Shown here: in pieces, positions 24,242 through 32,781 of the stretch
Numbering within the stretch: the stretch's first letter is position 1
Layout: every line of letters starts with the position of its first letter
Assembly: GCA_027459465.1 (NCBI GenBank)
Contig: DAIDIH010000024.1
Span: 1 to 41,710, forward strand
DNA length: 41,710 nucleotides
Reading direction: 5' to 3'
Source: Bryobacterales bacterium
GTDB taxonomy: Bacteria > Acidobacteriota > Terriglobia > Bryobacterales > Bryobacteraceae
Made by a program: the position numbers and the translations under genes
The notes under the pieces: model-generated
The model's input: only the letters and a program-made list of their open reading frames with translations
Told to the model about the DNA's origin: nothing
Database searches by the model: none

Positions 24242-24603
24242 TAGTCGCTGGAATCGCGGTGCGCGGCGGACGGGGTGAAGGCGGGCACGCAGACGGCGAT
24301 GTATTCAGCGCCGCCGGGGGCGGGCGTGCTGTAGCGGACCCACTCGCCTTTGTGGGCGATGATGGCTTGGCCGGCTTCGACATCGGTGATGCCGTCTTTG
24401 TGTTCGACGCGGAGACAGCCCTTCAGCACCAGCGTGAATTCGTCGAACTCCGGCGTCTGGCCGGGTTCGGACCAGCCTTCAGGGCTGTGCATGTGAGCGA
24501 GGCTGGCCGCGGCGGTGCCGCTGTTGACGAGGCCGACGTATTCTTCGATGAGTTTGCCGTCGCCCGCGGGGATGAAGGCGGGGTCGCGGATGAGATCGGG
24601 CAT
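24241..24603 (-). CDS. Small cupin-domain protein
   Basis: A 120-residue single-domain cupin. The first cupin block includes HMHSPEGWSEPGQTPEFDEFTLVLKG, where the histidines and glutamates suit a metal site, and the second is EAGQAIIAHKGEWVRYSTP. Such small cupins may be isomerases, dioxygenases or ligand sensors. Nothing fixes the ligand here. It is tightly placed (four bases after the polyprenyl synthase, one-base overlap with the aminotransferase), so it belongs to the operon, and pairing with the aminotransferase may reflect a shared amino-acid-derived substrate (inference). Confidence 0.85.
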   Translation of the reverse strand: MPDLIRDPAFIPAGDGKLIEEYVGLVNSGTAAASLAHMHSPEGWSEPGQTPEFDEFTLVLKGCLRVEHKDGITDVEAGQAIIAHKGEWVRYSTPAPGGAEYIAVCVPAFTPSAAHRDSSD

Positions 24604-24607
24604 GAGG

Positions 24608-25609
24608 TCAGTATTCGCGTTCCGTAATGAGGTCGGTCACGCCGTAGAGGGCGCGTTGGTAAGGGGATTCGGGGAATGCGGCCATGATGGAGCGGGCTTT
24701 TTCGGTGAAGGCCCGCGCCTTGCGCCGGGCGCGTTCGAAGCCGTCGTAGCGGGAGACGAGGGCGGAGATGCGTTCGAAGGGGACGGTCGAGTAGTCGCCG
24801 TCGCCAAGCACCTGCTCGACGAGTTTGCGTTCGTCGGGCGTGGCCTGTTCGAGGGCGTAGATGAGGGGGAGGGTGACTTTGCCTTCGCGCAGGTCGTTGC
24901 CAACCGGCTTGCCGAGGACTTTTTCGCGAGCGGTGAAATCGAGCACGTCGTCAACGAGTTGGAAGGCCATGCCGAGGTTCCAGCCGTAGTCGCCGAGGCG
25001 GGCTTCGGTGGCTTCGTCGGCTCCGGCCATGAGGGCGCCGAGGCGGGCGCACGCGGAGATGAGGCTGGCGGTCTTACGGTCGACCAGTTCCATCGAGTCG
25101 GCCTCGGTAATGTCGATGCGGCCGATGCGCTCCAGTTGGAGGAGTTCACCTTCCACCATCATCTGCGTGAGACTGATGAGCAGGTCGAGGACGGGGAAGC
25201 TGCGCTCGCGCAGGGCGATCTGGAAGGCCTGCATGTAGAGCCAGTCGCCGGCCAGGACGCAGGTGTGGTTGCCCCAGATCGTGTTGCTCGAGGGGCGGCC
25301 GCGGCGGGTGCGGGCGGCGTCGATAACGTCGTCGTGCACCAGCGTGGCGGCGTGAATCATTTCGACCACGGCGGCCATGCGGATGGCGCTGTCGTTGGGT
25401 TCGCCGAGCAGGCGCCCGGAGAGCAGGACGAGGATGGGGCGAAGACGCTTGCCGCCGCCGGCCTGCAGGTAACTATTGATGGCCGTAACGGCCTCGACGC
25501 TCGATACGGATTCAAGGCTGATAGCCTGCTCGACACGTTCGAGGTCGGCCCGGACGAGGTCCAGGATCTCGCGTGCTGTCAGCGATTGCCCAAGTCTGCT
25601 AAATCCCAT
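24608..25609 (-). CDS. Polyprenyl diphosphate synthase (long-chain type)
   Basis: A 333-residue trans-isoprenyl diphosphate synthase. The first aspartate-rich motif is in LVHDDVIDAARTRRGRPSSN (DDxxD), the second in FQLVDDVLDFT (DDxxD), and GKPVGNDLREGKVTLPLI is the conserved block after it. The residues before the first motif are small (NDSAIRMAAVVEMIHAAT), which favours a long product such as octaprenyl diphosphate. The likely job is to make the isoprenoid side chain of menaquinone, in keeping with mqnA at the left edge of the window. It lies 15 bases after tatD on the same strand. Confidence 0.94.
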   Translation of the reverse strand: MGFSRLGQSLTAREILDLVRADLERVEQAISLESVSSVEAVTAINSYLQAGGGKRLRPILVLLSGRLLGEPNDSAIRMAAVVEMIHAATLVHDDVIDAARTRRGRPSSNTIWGNHTCVLAGDWLYMQAFQIALRERSFPVLDLLISLTQMMVEGELLQLERIGRIDITEADSMELVDRKTASLISACARLGALMAGADEATEARLGDYGWNLGMAFQLVDDVLDFTAREKVLGKPVGNDLREGKVTLPLIYALEQATPDERKLVEQVLGDGDYSTVPFERISALVSRYDGFERARRKARAFTEKARSIMAAFPESPYQRALYGVTDLITEREY

Positions 25610-25624
25610 CCAATTCGTTCCAGT

Positions 25625-26422
25625 CTAACAGTCCAGCGTTGTTGACGGCAGCGCCACCTGGGCGAGGCGGCGGAAATTGGCGGCGGTGGCGGCGACAAGT
25701 TCGGCCACTTCGATGCCGCGGACACGGGCAAGTTCAGCGGCGGTGAAGGCGACGAACGCGGGTTCGTTGCGCTTGCCGCGCTTGGGCACGGGCGCCAGAT
25801 ACGGCGCGTCGGTTTCAAGCAGAATGCGATCGAGTGGGACGAGGCGGGCTGCTTCCCGGACGCTGTCGGATTTTGGATACGTGACGACGCCGCCGAAGGC
25901 AAGCGAGAACCCGAGTCTCACGGCGCGTTCGGCTTCCGCGGGGCCTCCGGTGAAGCAGTGAAGAATGCCGGGAAGGCCGTGCGCGGTCCAGCGTTGTTCG
26001 AGGATCGCGAAAGTGTCGTCCCAGGCCTCGCGGGTGTGGATGATGACGGGCTTCCCCGCCCCGGCGGCAAGCGCCAACTGATCAACGAAGACGGCGCGCT
26101 GGGTGTCGCGGGGCGCGAAATCGTAGTGGTAGTCGAGGCCGATTTCTCCGATTCCCACGACTTTTGGATGCCCGGCGAGCGTTTCGAGGTTTTTATAAGT
26201 CTCCGCGCCGGCTTTCGCGGCATCGTGCGGGTGGACGCCGACGGTGGCCAGGAAGCGGGGATGACGATCGGCGAGGCGGATGCCGGCTTCGAGGTCCGGC
26301 GGTCCGTCGCCGGTGCCGATGGCCACCATCCACGTCACGCCGGCTTCGTGGGCGCGGTCGATGGTGCGTTCGCGGTCGTTGTCGAACTGAGGGTTGTCGA
26401 GATGGCAGTGGGAGTCGATCAC
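25625..26422 (-). CDS. TatD-family metal-dependent hydrolase
   Basis: A 265-residue TIM-barrel hydrolase of the TatD family, metal-dependent enzymes with 3'-5' exonuclease or D-aminoacyl-tRNA deacylase activity in studied members. The metal ligands are visible in MIDSHCHLD, GEIGLDYHYD, PVIIHTREA, LHCFTGG and LLETDAPYLAPVPKRGKRNEP; all the usual histidines and acids are present. The length is normal. The start overlaps the metG stop by four bases (ATGA on the minus strand), an arrangement common in bacteria (metG-tatD), which supports the annotation. Confidence 0.95.
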   Translation of the reverse strand: MIDSHCHLDNPQFDNDRERTIDRAHEAGVTWMVAIGTGDGPPDLEAGIRLADRHPRFLATVGVHPHDAAKAGAETYKNLETLAGHPKVVGIGEIGLDYHYDFAPRDTQRAVFVDQLALAAGAGKPVIIHTREAWDDTFAILEQRWTAHGLPGILHCFTGGPAEAERAVRLGFSLAFGGVVTYPKSDSVREAARLVPLDRILLETDAPYLAPVPKRGKRNEPAFVAFTAAELARVRGIEVAELVAATAANFRRLAQVALPSTTLDC

Positions 26423-28365
26423 TTCAGGCGTGCTCCCACGGGCACGTCTTCGAGGAAGCCGGCGAGGACGGGCGAGCCGCCTTCGAGCGAGGCGGCCACG
26501 ATCATCCCCTGGCTGGTGATGCCTTTCAGTTTGCGCGGCGCGAGGTTGGCGACGATGACGACTTTGCGGCCCACCATCTGCTCCGGTTTGTAAGCCAGGG
26601 CGATGCCGGCGACGATGGTGCGGGGCTCAGGCTCGCCGATGTCCACTTTGAGATGCAGGAGTTTGTCGGAGCCTTTCACGGCTTCGGCCGAGAGCACCTG
26701 GCCGGCGCGGAGATCGACTTTGGCGAAGTCGTCGATCGTGATGGTGGGCTCGGCGGGCGTGGGCGGCGGCGCGGCTTCGGGTTTCTTGCCCAGCAGGGCG
26801 TTCTGGCGGTCCTTTTCTAAGATTTCAAGTTCCTGCATGCGCGGGATGGCGGTTTTAGCTTCAATGCGCGGGAAGACGGCTTCGGGCTTCTGCGTTTGCT
26901 GGCCCGCGGCCAGGAGGCCCCAGCGGAGATCGGGCGCGCGGAGCGCGGCAAGCGGCGTGGGCATGCCGAGCTGCGCCCAGATCTTTTCCATGGATGTTGG
27001 CATCACGGGATAGAGCCAGCCGCAGACCAGGCGCAGGGCTTCGGCGGAGGTGTAGAGCGTTTCGTTGAGCTTTTCGCCGGCTTCGGGCGAGGTCTGGCGC
27101 TCGCGGGCGAGTTTCCAGGGGGCGCGCTCGACGATGTAGCGGTCGATGCTGGAGACGAAGGCGAGGACGGCTTCGATGCCGCGGGTGAAATCGAAATCCA
27201 GGAAGCGGGAAGTGACTTCTTTTGCCGCGGCGGCAGCGCCTTCCGCGATCTGCGGGGCGCCGGACGAAGCAGGCACGAGGCCGCCGCAGTACTGCTGGAT
27301 CATGGTGAGCGTGCGGCTGGCCAGGTTGCCGATGCCGTTGGCGAGGTCGGCGTTGTAGCGCTCGATGAGCGCGTCGTAGCTGAAGTTGCCGTCCTGGCCG
27401 AAGGGAATTTCGCGCCAGAGGAAGTAGCGGAGCGGATCGGGCCCGCCCATGACTTCCGTGATAGGGCCGGGGCGCACGATGTTGCCGCGGCTCTTGCTCA
27501 TCTTGCTTTCCTGGAACAGAATCCAGCCGTGCGCGAAAACCTGTTTCGGCAGCGGCAGGCCGCCGGCCATGAGGAACGCGGGCCAGTAGATCGCGTGGAA
27601 GCGCAGGATGTCCTTGCCGATCAAGTGGAGGTCGGCGGGCCAGATGCCTTCGCGGTCCTTGACGGCGCTCATGTAGGAGATCAGGGCGTCGAACCAGACG
27701 TAGAAGACGTGCTTGCCTTCGACAGGGACGGGGATGCCCCAGTTGATAGTGGTGCGGGTGATGGAGAGGTCGTTGAGGCCCTGCTTCACGAAGGCGATCA
27801 ACTCATTGCGGCGCGTTTCGGGCTGGATGAAGTTGGGTTCGCGCTCGTAGAGTTCGAGGAGCTTGTCGCCGAAGGCGGAGAGTTTGAAGAAGTAATTCTC
27901 TTCGGTGACGGTTTCGGTGGGGCGGCCGCAGTCCGGGCAGGGGTCGCCGGGCTTGGCGTCGTTGACGTAGAGTTCGTCGTGGAAGCAGTATTGGCCTGTG
28001 TAGGAGCCTTTGTAGATGTAGCCGTTCCTCTGGCAACGCTCGAAAAGGTCGCGGACGGTTTCAAAGTGCTTCGGGTCGGACGTGCGGATGAAATGGTCGA
28101 CGGAGATGCCGAGGGCCTGCCACTGTCGGACGAACTCGTTGGCGATGGCGGTGGCGTATTCTTCGGGGGATTTGCCGATGGCCTTGGCGGCGCGCTCGAC
28201 GTTCTGGCCGTGCTCGTCGGAGCCGGTGGTGAGGATCACGGGGTCGCGGCCCTGCTGGATCTGGAAGCGCTTGATCAGATCGGCGGTGAAGGTGCAATAG
28301 GCCGTGCCGATATGCGGCGCCGCGTTGACGTAGTAAATCGGTGTGGTGAGGTAATACTTGCTCAT
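26419..28365 (-). CDS. metG: Methionyl-tRNA synthetase with C-terminal tRNA-binding domain
   Basis: A 648-residue class I synthetase that charges tRNA-Met. It has the HIGH-type motif APHIGTAY at residues 16-23, a knuckle with zinc ligands (CFHDELYVNDAKPGDPCPDC), and KMSKS near residues 287-291. After a helical anticodon-binding region and a linker, the last 110 residues form an EMAP/Trbp-like OB fold (VDLRAGQVLSAEAVKGSDKL, then NLAPRKLKGITSQGM) that promotes dimerisation and tRNA binding. The order larC-metG-tatD is tightly spaced (8 bases, then overlap). Confidence 0.97.
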   Translation of the reverse strand: MSKYYLTTPIYYVNAAPHIGTAYCTFTADLIKRFQIQQGRDPVILTTGSDEHGQNVERAAKAIGKSPEEYATAIANEFVRQWQALGISVDHFIRTSDPKHFETVRDLFERCQRNGYIYKGSYTGQYCFHDELYVNDAKPGDPCPDCGRPTETVTEENYFFKLSAFGDKLLELYEREPNFIQPETRRNELIAFVKQGLNDLSITRTTINWGIPVPVEGKHVFYVWFDALISYMSAVKDREGIWPADLHLIGKDILRFHAIYWPAFLMAGGLPLPKQVFAHGWILFQESKMSKSRGNIVRPGPITEVMGGPDPLRYFLWREIPFGQDGNFSYDALIERYNADLANGIGNLASRTLTMIQQYCGGLVPASSGAPQIAEGAAAAAKEVTSRFLDFDFTRGIEAVLAFVSSIDRYIVERAPWKLARERQTSPEAGEKLNETLYTSAEALRLVCGWLYPVMPTSMEKIWAQLGMPTPLAALRAPDLRWGLLAAGQQTQKPEAVFPRIEAKTAIPRMQELEILEKDRQNALLGKKPEAAPPPTPAEPTITIDDFAKVDLRAGQVLSAEAVKGSDKLLHLKVDIGEPEPRTIVAGIALAYKPEQMVGRKVVIVANLAPRKLKGITSQGMIVAASLEGGSPVLAGFLEDVPVGARLK

Positions 28366-28373
28366 GGATGTGG

Positions 28374-29537
28374 TCAGTCAGTGGCGGCGAGGGAAGAATA
28401 GGCGCGCGCCGCTTCGGCCAGCACTTTTTTCAGCGCCACGCGGTGCTCGCGGGCGAGCCTGAGGCAGTCGTCGTATTCGGGCGCGAAATCGCCGGATTCG
28501 CTCACCTTGACGCGCACGCGGCCGTAGGGCGTGTCGACTTCCTGGACGTGCCGGGCCTGAACGCGGCGCTCGGCTTCATACATGCGCAAGCCGAGAGTGG
28601 ACGTCTCGCTGAACATGAGGCGGACGAGGGTTTCGCGTTCCTCGGGGAGCGCGATGACTCGGAGCAGCGTGCCCGGGCGGTTCTTTTTCATCAGCAGCGG
28701 AGTGAGCGTGACGTCAAGCGCCCCGGCTTCGAGCAGCCGTTCCTGGGCGTAGCCGAGAACCTGCGGGCTGGAGTCGTCGATGTTGGCCTCGATCACGATG
28801 ACGCGGCTGGCTTCGGCGGCGCCCGTCGCCTCGCCCACGATGGCGCGGAGGACGTTGGCGTGCGTCGGAAAATCCTTGTCGCCGGCGCCGTAGCCGAGCG
28901 AGTGGATGCGCATGGATGGCATGGGGCCGAATCCTTCGCTCAAGGCGGCGAGAATGGCGGCGCCGGTGGGAGTCGTGAGTTCCATTTCGGGACCGCGCGC
29001 GTAGACAGGCTTGCCTTTTAGTAAGTCCGCGGTGGCGGGGGCGGGCACAGGCAGCACACCGTGCTCGGTCGAAACTGTGCCGCTCCCGGTGTTGACGGCG
29101 GAGGAGTAGACGGCGTCGACCGAGAGGAGTTCGAGCGCGAGGCAGGCGGCGGCGATGTCGCAGATGGAGTCGACCGCGCCGACTTCGTGGAAGTGGACCT
29201 TTTCGATCGGCACGCCGTGGACGCGGGCTTCGGATTCCCCAAGCCGCTGGAAGACCTGGGCGGCGCGAAGTTTGGCGCGGTCCGGAAGGGAGGAGGCGTC
29301 AATCATGCGCAGGATGTGCGGCAGATGGCGGTGGGATTTGGTTTCGCCGCCGCGGACGTAGAACTTCGAGGCGGTGATGCCGCGGCGGGCGGTCTTTTCC
29401 ACCGAGATCTGCGCGCCGGTGGCGAGACTGGTGAGGCCTTCGATGAGCGCGGCCGCATCGGCGCCGGCATCCACGAGGGCTCCGACGGTCATGTCTCCGC
29501 TGATGCCGGAAAAGGCATCGAAATAACAAATGCGCAT
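28374..29537 (-). CDS. larC: LarC, nickel-insertion enzyme for the NPN cofactor
   Basis: A 387-residue LarC. It inserts nickel into pyridinium-3,5-bisthiocarboxylate mononucleotide, using CTP, to make the nickel-pincer cofactor of lactate racemase and relatives. Family signatures are CYFDAFSGISGDMTVGALVD at the start, HFHEVGAVDSICDIAAA, and NIDDSSPQVLGYAQERLLEAGALDV. In Lactobacillus the gene is split into larC1/larC2 read through a frameshift; here it is one continuous frame. ATG at 29537 is the family start; ATG at 29555 would add six residues. No larB, larE or larA is in view, so the rest of the pathway must be elsewhere or absent. Confidence 0.93.
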   Translation of the reverse strand: MRICYFDAFSGISGDMTVGALVDAGADAAALIEGLTSLATGAQISVEKTARRGITASKFYVRGGETKSHRHLPHILRMIDASSLPDRAKLRAAQVFQRLGESEARVHGVPIEKVHFHEVGAVDSICDIAAACLALELLSVDAVYSSAVNTGSGTVSTEHGVLPVPAPATADLLKGKPVYARGPEMELTTPTGAAILAALSEGFGPMPSMRIHSLGYGAGDKDFPTHANVLRAIVGEATGAAEASRVIVIEANIDDSSPQVLGYAQERLLEAGALDVTLTPLLMKKNRPGTLLRVIALPEERETLVRLMFSETSTLGLRMYEAERRVQARHVQEVDTPYGRVRVKVSESGDFAPEYDDCLRLAREHRVALKKVLAEAARAYSSLAATD

Positions 29538-29564
29538 GGCAGGGATAACTTTCATTATCGCCCG

Positions 29565-30710
29565 TCAACGCTCGAGCAGGGCGTGGCGGGCTTCGAGGAC
29601 GAGTTCCCGGGCGGCTTCGGGTGTATCGCCGAGGGCGGTGAGGTGGCCCATTTTGCGGCCGCGGCGGGCTTCGAGTTTGCCGTAGAGGTGGAGCTTCACG
29701 CCGGGGACGGCGCAGGCGCGCGCCCAGTTGGGCTCGCCGTTCTCCCAGAGGTCGCCCAGAAGGTTGGCCATCGCGGCGGGGCGGAGCATATCGACCGCGC
29801 CGAGAGGAAGGCCACAGACCGCGCGCAACTGCTGTTCGAACTGGCTGGTGAGGCAGGCGTCGATGGTGAGGTGGCCCGAGTTGTGGGGGCGCGGAGCAAG
29901 TTCGTTGATCAGAAGGCGGCCGTCGCGGGTGACGAAGAACTCCGTACACAGAACGCCGGCGACGCCGAGTTTTTCGAGCACCGCGCGGGCGATTTCGGCC
30001 GACTCGCGATGAAGGCGTTCCGAAATGGTGGAGGGGCTGACGGAAACGTCAAGGATGTGCCGGGCGTGGGTGTTATCCGACGGAGCGTAAGTAACGCAGG
30101 AGCCGTCGGCCGTGCGCGCGGCGACGACCGAGATTTCCCGCTCGAAATCGACGAAAGCTTCAAGGACGCACTCGGCGCTGCCGACTTCGCGCCAGGCGGA
30201 TTCGGCCTGATCCGAAGAGGCGATTTTGGCTTGCCCCTTGCCGTCGTAGCCGAAGGCGGCGGACTTGAGGACGGCGGGGGTGCCGAGTTCGGCGATCGCG
30301 GCACGAAGTTCGCCGGGCGAGCGGACTTCGCGGTAAGGGACGTGGGGAAGGCCGTTGGCGCGGAGGAAGGCTTTTTCGCGGATGCGCTGCTGCGTGGTGT
30401 GGAGAACGGAGCCTTCGGGGCGGACCGGGGCACACTCGGAGGCCGCGGCGGCCGTGGGCGCCGGAACATTTTCGAACTCAAATGTTACAACGCGGGTTTC
30501 CCCGGCGAAGCGGCGGACGGCGTCGAGGTCGTCATAGGAGCCGACAACTTCAACATCGGCCACCTGGCCCGTGGGAGTGTCTTCGTCGGGCGAAAAGGTG
30601 TGGACGCGATAGCCCATGCGGCGGGCGGCCAGGGTGAACATCCGTCCAAGCTGGCCGCTGCCCAGGACTCCGACCACGGAGCCGGGCGGGACGTAGAGAT
30701 GGTCTTTCAT
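29565..30710 (-). CDS. purK: 5-(carboxyamino)imidazole ribonucleotide synthase
   Basis: A 381-residue ATP-grasp enzyme that makes N5-carboxy-AIR from AIR, bicarbonate and ATP in purine synthesis. The start VVGVLGSGQLGRMFTLAARR is the PurK nucleotide fold. The ATP-grasp core shows VLKSAAFGYDGKGQAKI, ECVLEAFVDFEREISVVAAR and the metal-site block INELAPRPHNSGHLTIDAC, all characteristic. It lies six bases after purE, the enzyme for the next step, in the usual purE-purK order. Confidence 0.96.
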   Translation of the reverse strand: MKDHLYVPPGSVVGVLGSGQLGRMFTLAARRMGYRVHTFSPDEDTPTGQVADVEVVGSYDDLDAVRRFAGETRVVTFEFENVPAPTAAAASECAPVRPEGSVLHTTQQRIREKAFLRANGLPHVPYREVRSPGELRAAIAELGTPAVLKSAAFGYDGKGQAKIASSDQAESAWREVGSAECVLEAFVDFEREISVVAARTADGSCVTYAPSDNTHARHILDVSVSPSTISERLHRESAEIARAVLEKLGVAGVLCTEFFVTRDGRLLINELAPRPHNSGHLTIDACLTSQFEQQLRAVCGLPLGAVDMLRPAAMANLLGDLWENGEPNWARACAVPGVKLHLYGKLEARRGRKMGHLTALGDTPEAARELVLEARHALLER

Positions 30711-30716
30711 CCGGGA

Positions 30717-31295
30717 TCAGTCGAGCTCGAGCGTGGCTTTCTTCACCTTGGCGGCGAGGTCTTCGCGGTACGTGCGGAGTTTTTCGCGGAGCGCGGTGTC
30801 ATGGTTGGCCAGGATGGCGACGGCGAGCAGGCCCGCGTTCGTAGCTCCGGCGCGGCCGATGGCGAGCGTGCCCACCGGGATGCCGCCGGGCATCTGAACG
30901 ATGGACAGCAGCGAATCCATGCCGCTCAAGGCTTTCGATTCGACGGGGACTCCGAGCACCGGGACGAGCGTCTGCGAGGCGACCATGCCGGGAAGATGGG
31001 CGGCGCCCCCGGCGCCGGCGATGATCACGCGTAGGCCGCGGGATTCGGCGGCGCCGGCGTATTCGGCCATCCACTGCGGCGTGCGGTGCGCGCTGACGAC
31101 GCGGCACTCATGCGGCACGCCGAAGTCCCGCAAAATTTCGGCGGCGTGGCTCATCGTGTCCCAATCCGACTTGCTGCCCATGATCACGCCGACCAGCGGC
31201 TTCAATGGGGCGGCGGGTTCGGCGCGCGGGCCTTTCGGAGCGCGCTTCGGCGGGGCGGCGGGCTCGGGTGGCGGGACGGGCAGATCGTCCGCCAT
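30717..31295 (-). CDS. purE: N5-CAIR mutase, class I PurE with N-terminal extension
   Basis: A 192-residue class I PurE that converts N5-CAIR to CAIR. The core begins [17 protein letters not shown], then [14 protein letters not shown] with the catalytic histidine, [13 protein letters not shown] and the loop [20 protein letters not shown]. The class I core is normally about 160 residues; here some 32 residues rich in proline, alanine and lysine ([19 protein letters not shown]) precede it. That tail is probably disordered. ATG at 31295 is used, with GTG at 31298 adjacent. It is the first gene of the eight-gene minus-strand operon, so the promoter should lie in 31296-31441. Confidence 0.95.
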   Translation of the reverse strand: MADDLPVPPPEPAAPPKRAPKGPRAEPAAPLKPLVGVIMGSKSDWDTMSHAAEILRDFGVPHECRVVSAHRTPQWMAEYAGAAESRGLRVIIAGAGGAAHLPGMVASQTLVPVLGVPVESKALSGMDSLLSIVQMPGGIPVGTLAIGRAGATNAGLLAVAILANHDTALREKLRTYREDLAAKVKKATLELD

Positions 31296-31441
31296 CACCG
31301 GGCCTCCGGGTTGGAAGACGCGATATTCCGGGCCAAATTGTCACGCATAGGGAAGGAACTCTCACAATATCCGGTTGGAAGGGAGCGCGCAAGAGGCGCC
31401 GGCCGCCCAGGTTCCCTCCACCGCCCGAAGAGCAGCAGCCC

Positions 31442-32737
31442 TCACTTCCGCACAAAAAACCCCTCCTTGTCCATCCCCACCGGCGCCGTCACATCGAAAA
31501 ACCCAATCATCATCTCCGCCGTGCTCTGCTCCCCAAACCGCACCGCCGTATCCGGATCCGGATTGTTCGGGTTGTTCTTCGAATTGTCGAAATGCGCCAC
31601 CCACTCGAGCTTCGCCCCCTTCGGCAGCACCCGCGGCGCGGCCAACACATAGTTCAACTGCCAGTGAAAGTCGTACGGCTTCACATACAGCATCGTCTCG
31701 ATCTGCCCGTCCGGATGAATGTAGTGAAACGCGAACGAAGTCCCCCGCAGATGCATATGCGGGAAGAAACTCAAAATCTCCGTCTCCCGCGGCAGCGTCC
31801 CATACGCCGACACCCGCACATCCGGATCTCCCGGCGGCAGCACAAACGTGTCGTTGCCCAACTGCAGCGTGAACACCCGCTTCTTCACCGGCCCCCGCGC
31901 AAACTTCAACCCGATCCTCTCGTGATCGAGCGCCGCCTTCCCGTCCGGCTGATAGTGCATCTGAAACACCAGGTCCGACCCCGCCGGAATCTTCTTCGCC
32001 ATCCCTGCCGGCAACTTCATCGGAGGATTCCCCGGCGCATACACCAAAACCATGTCGCTCGTCGTCCACAACCGCCGGTGCCGCGGATCGTCTTCCGGAA
32101 TGCTGTACGGTATCCCCGGCTTCGCCTCCTTCAGCCAATCCGAACCCGGCGGCCGGATGTAAATCACGATATGATGCACCACCCGCCGCGCCGTCGGCCT
32201 CACCTCCGCCGCCGTCACCCAACGGTCCCGCCGGAACCCCGTCGGCATCACCACAAACTGATACTCCACCACCCCCTTCGCCGGCACCGATATCGTCCCC
32301 GGCATCTCCAGCACCACGTCCGGCTTCCCGATGTTCCAACCCACCGGCCACGCAATTGGCTTCGGACCCTCCGCCGCATCTCCCTTCGGCGCCCCACCCG
32401 CCGCCCACTTCGCAATCGTCTGAATCTCCTCGGCCGTAAGCGTCGGATCGTCGGCAAACTTCCCAAACCGCGGATCCGCAAACCACGGCGGCATCTTCTT
32501 CCGCAACACCGCCTCCCGGATCGCCGCCGCCCAAGGCCTCACTTGCGCATACGTCTCGAGCGGCATCGGACCAATCTCGCCAGGCCGGTGGCACCTCTGG
32601 CATCGCTTCTCGAGCACCGGCAGCACGTCCCGGTAAAACACCGGCGTCCCCGCCCCCTCCACCGTCGCCCCCGCGGCAAATCCCGATAAAATCACCGCAA
32701 AAAGCGGCATCCCGAGCTTCACCATCGCATCCAGCAT
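31442..32737 (-). CDS. Cytochrome c fused to copper type II monooxygenase-like (PHM) domains, exported
   Basis: A 431-residue exported protein (signal-like MVKLGMPLFAVILSGFAAGA). A single-haem cytochrome c domain has C46-Q-R-C49-H50 and a likely axial methionine in KKMPPWFADP near residue 82. The rest resembles peptidylglycine alpha-hydroxylating monooxygenase. Candidate copper-H ligands are H188-H189 (RVVHHIVIYI) and H261 (FQMHYQPDG); candidate copper-M ligands are H327 and H329 (FFPHMHLRG) and the methionine in STAEMMIGFF near 409-410. So every ligand of the two-copper site has a counterpart. The haem could deliver electrons in place of ascorbate (inference). TTG at 32764 would lengthen the N-terminus. 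The substrate is unknown. Confidence 0.82.
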   Translation of the reverse strand: MLDAMVKLGMPLFAVILSGFAAGATVEGAGTPVFYRDVLPVLEKRCQRCHRPGEIGPMPLETYAQVRPWAAAIREAVLRKKMPPWFADPRFGKFADDPTLTAEEIQTIAKWAAGGAPKGDAAEGPKPIAWPVGWNIGKPDVVLEMPGTISVPAKGVVEYQFVVMPTGFRRDRWVTAAEVRPTARRVVHHIVIYIRPPGSDWLKEAKPGIPYSIPEDDPRHRRLWTTSDMVLVYAPGNPPMKLPAGMAKKIPAGSDLVFQMHYQPDGKAALDHERIGLKFARGPVKKRVFTLQLGNDTFVLPPGDPDVRVSAYGTLPRETEILSFFPHMHLRGTSFAFHYIHPDGQIETMLYVKPYDFHWQLNYVLAAPRVLPKGAKLEWVAHFDNSKNNPNNPDPDTAVRFGEQSTAEMMIGFFDVTAPVGMDKEGFFVRK

Positions 32738-32781
32738 AGCTCCCGGAGTCTTCCTCCCCGCCAACGTGCTTAGATCATAAA

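Noticed and set aside
26896-28401. Long plus-strand open frame opposite metG
   Set aside because: MetG has HIGH, KMSKS and the tRNA-binding domain on the other strand; the frame has only compositional bias.
30717-31295. Possibility that the PurE gene is LarB, given the larC neighbour
   Set aside because: The core has the complete class I PurE signature ([23 protein letters not shown]) and purK is next to it; the N-terminal part of LarB is absent.
31296-31441. dif-type recombination site at the skew switch
   Set aside because: No pair of XerC/XerD-like arms around a six-base centre could be recognised in this gap.
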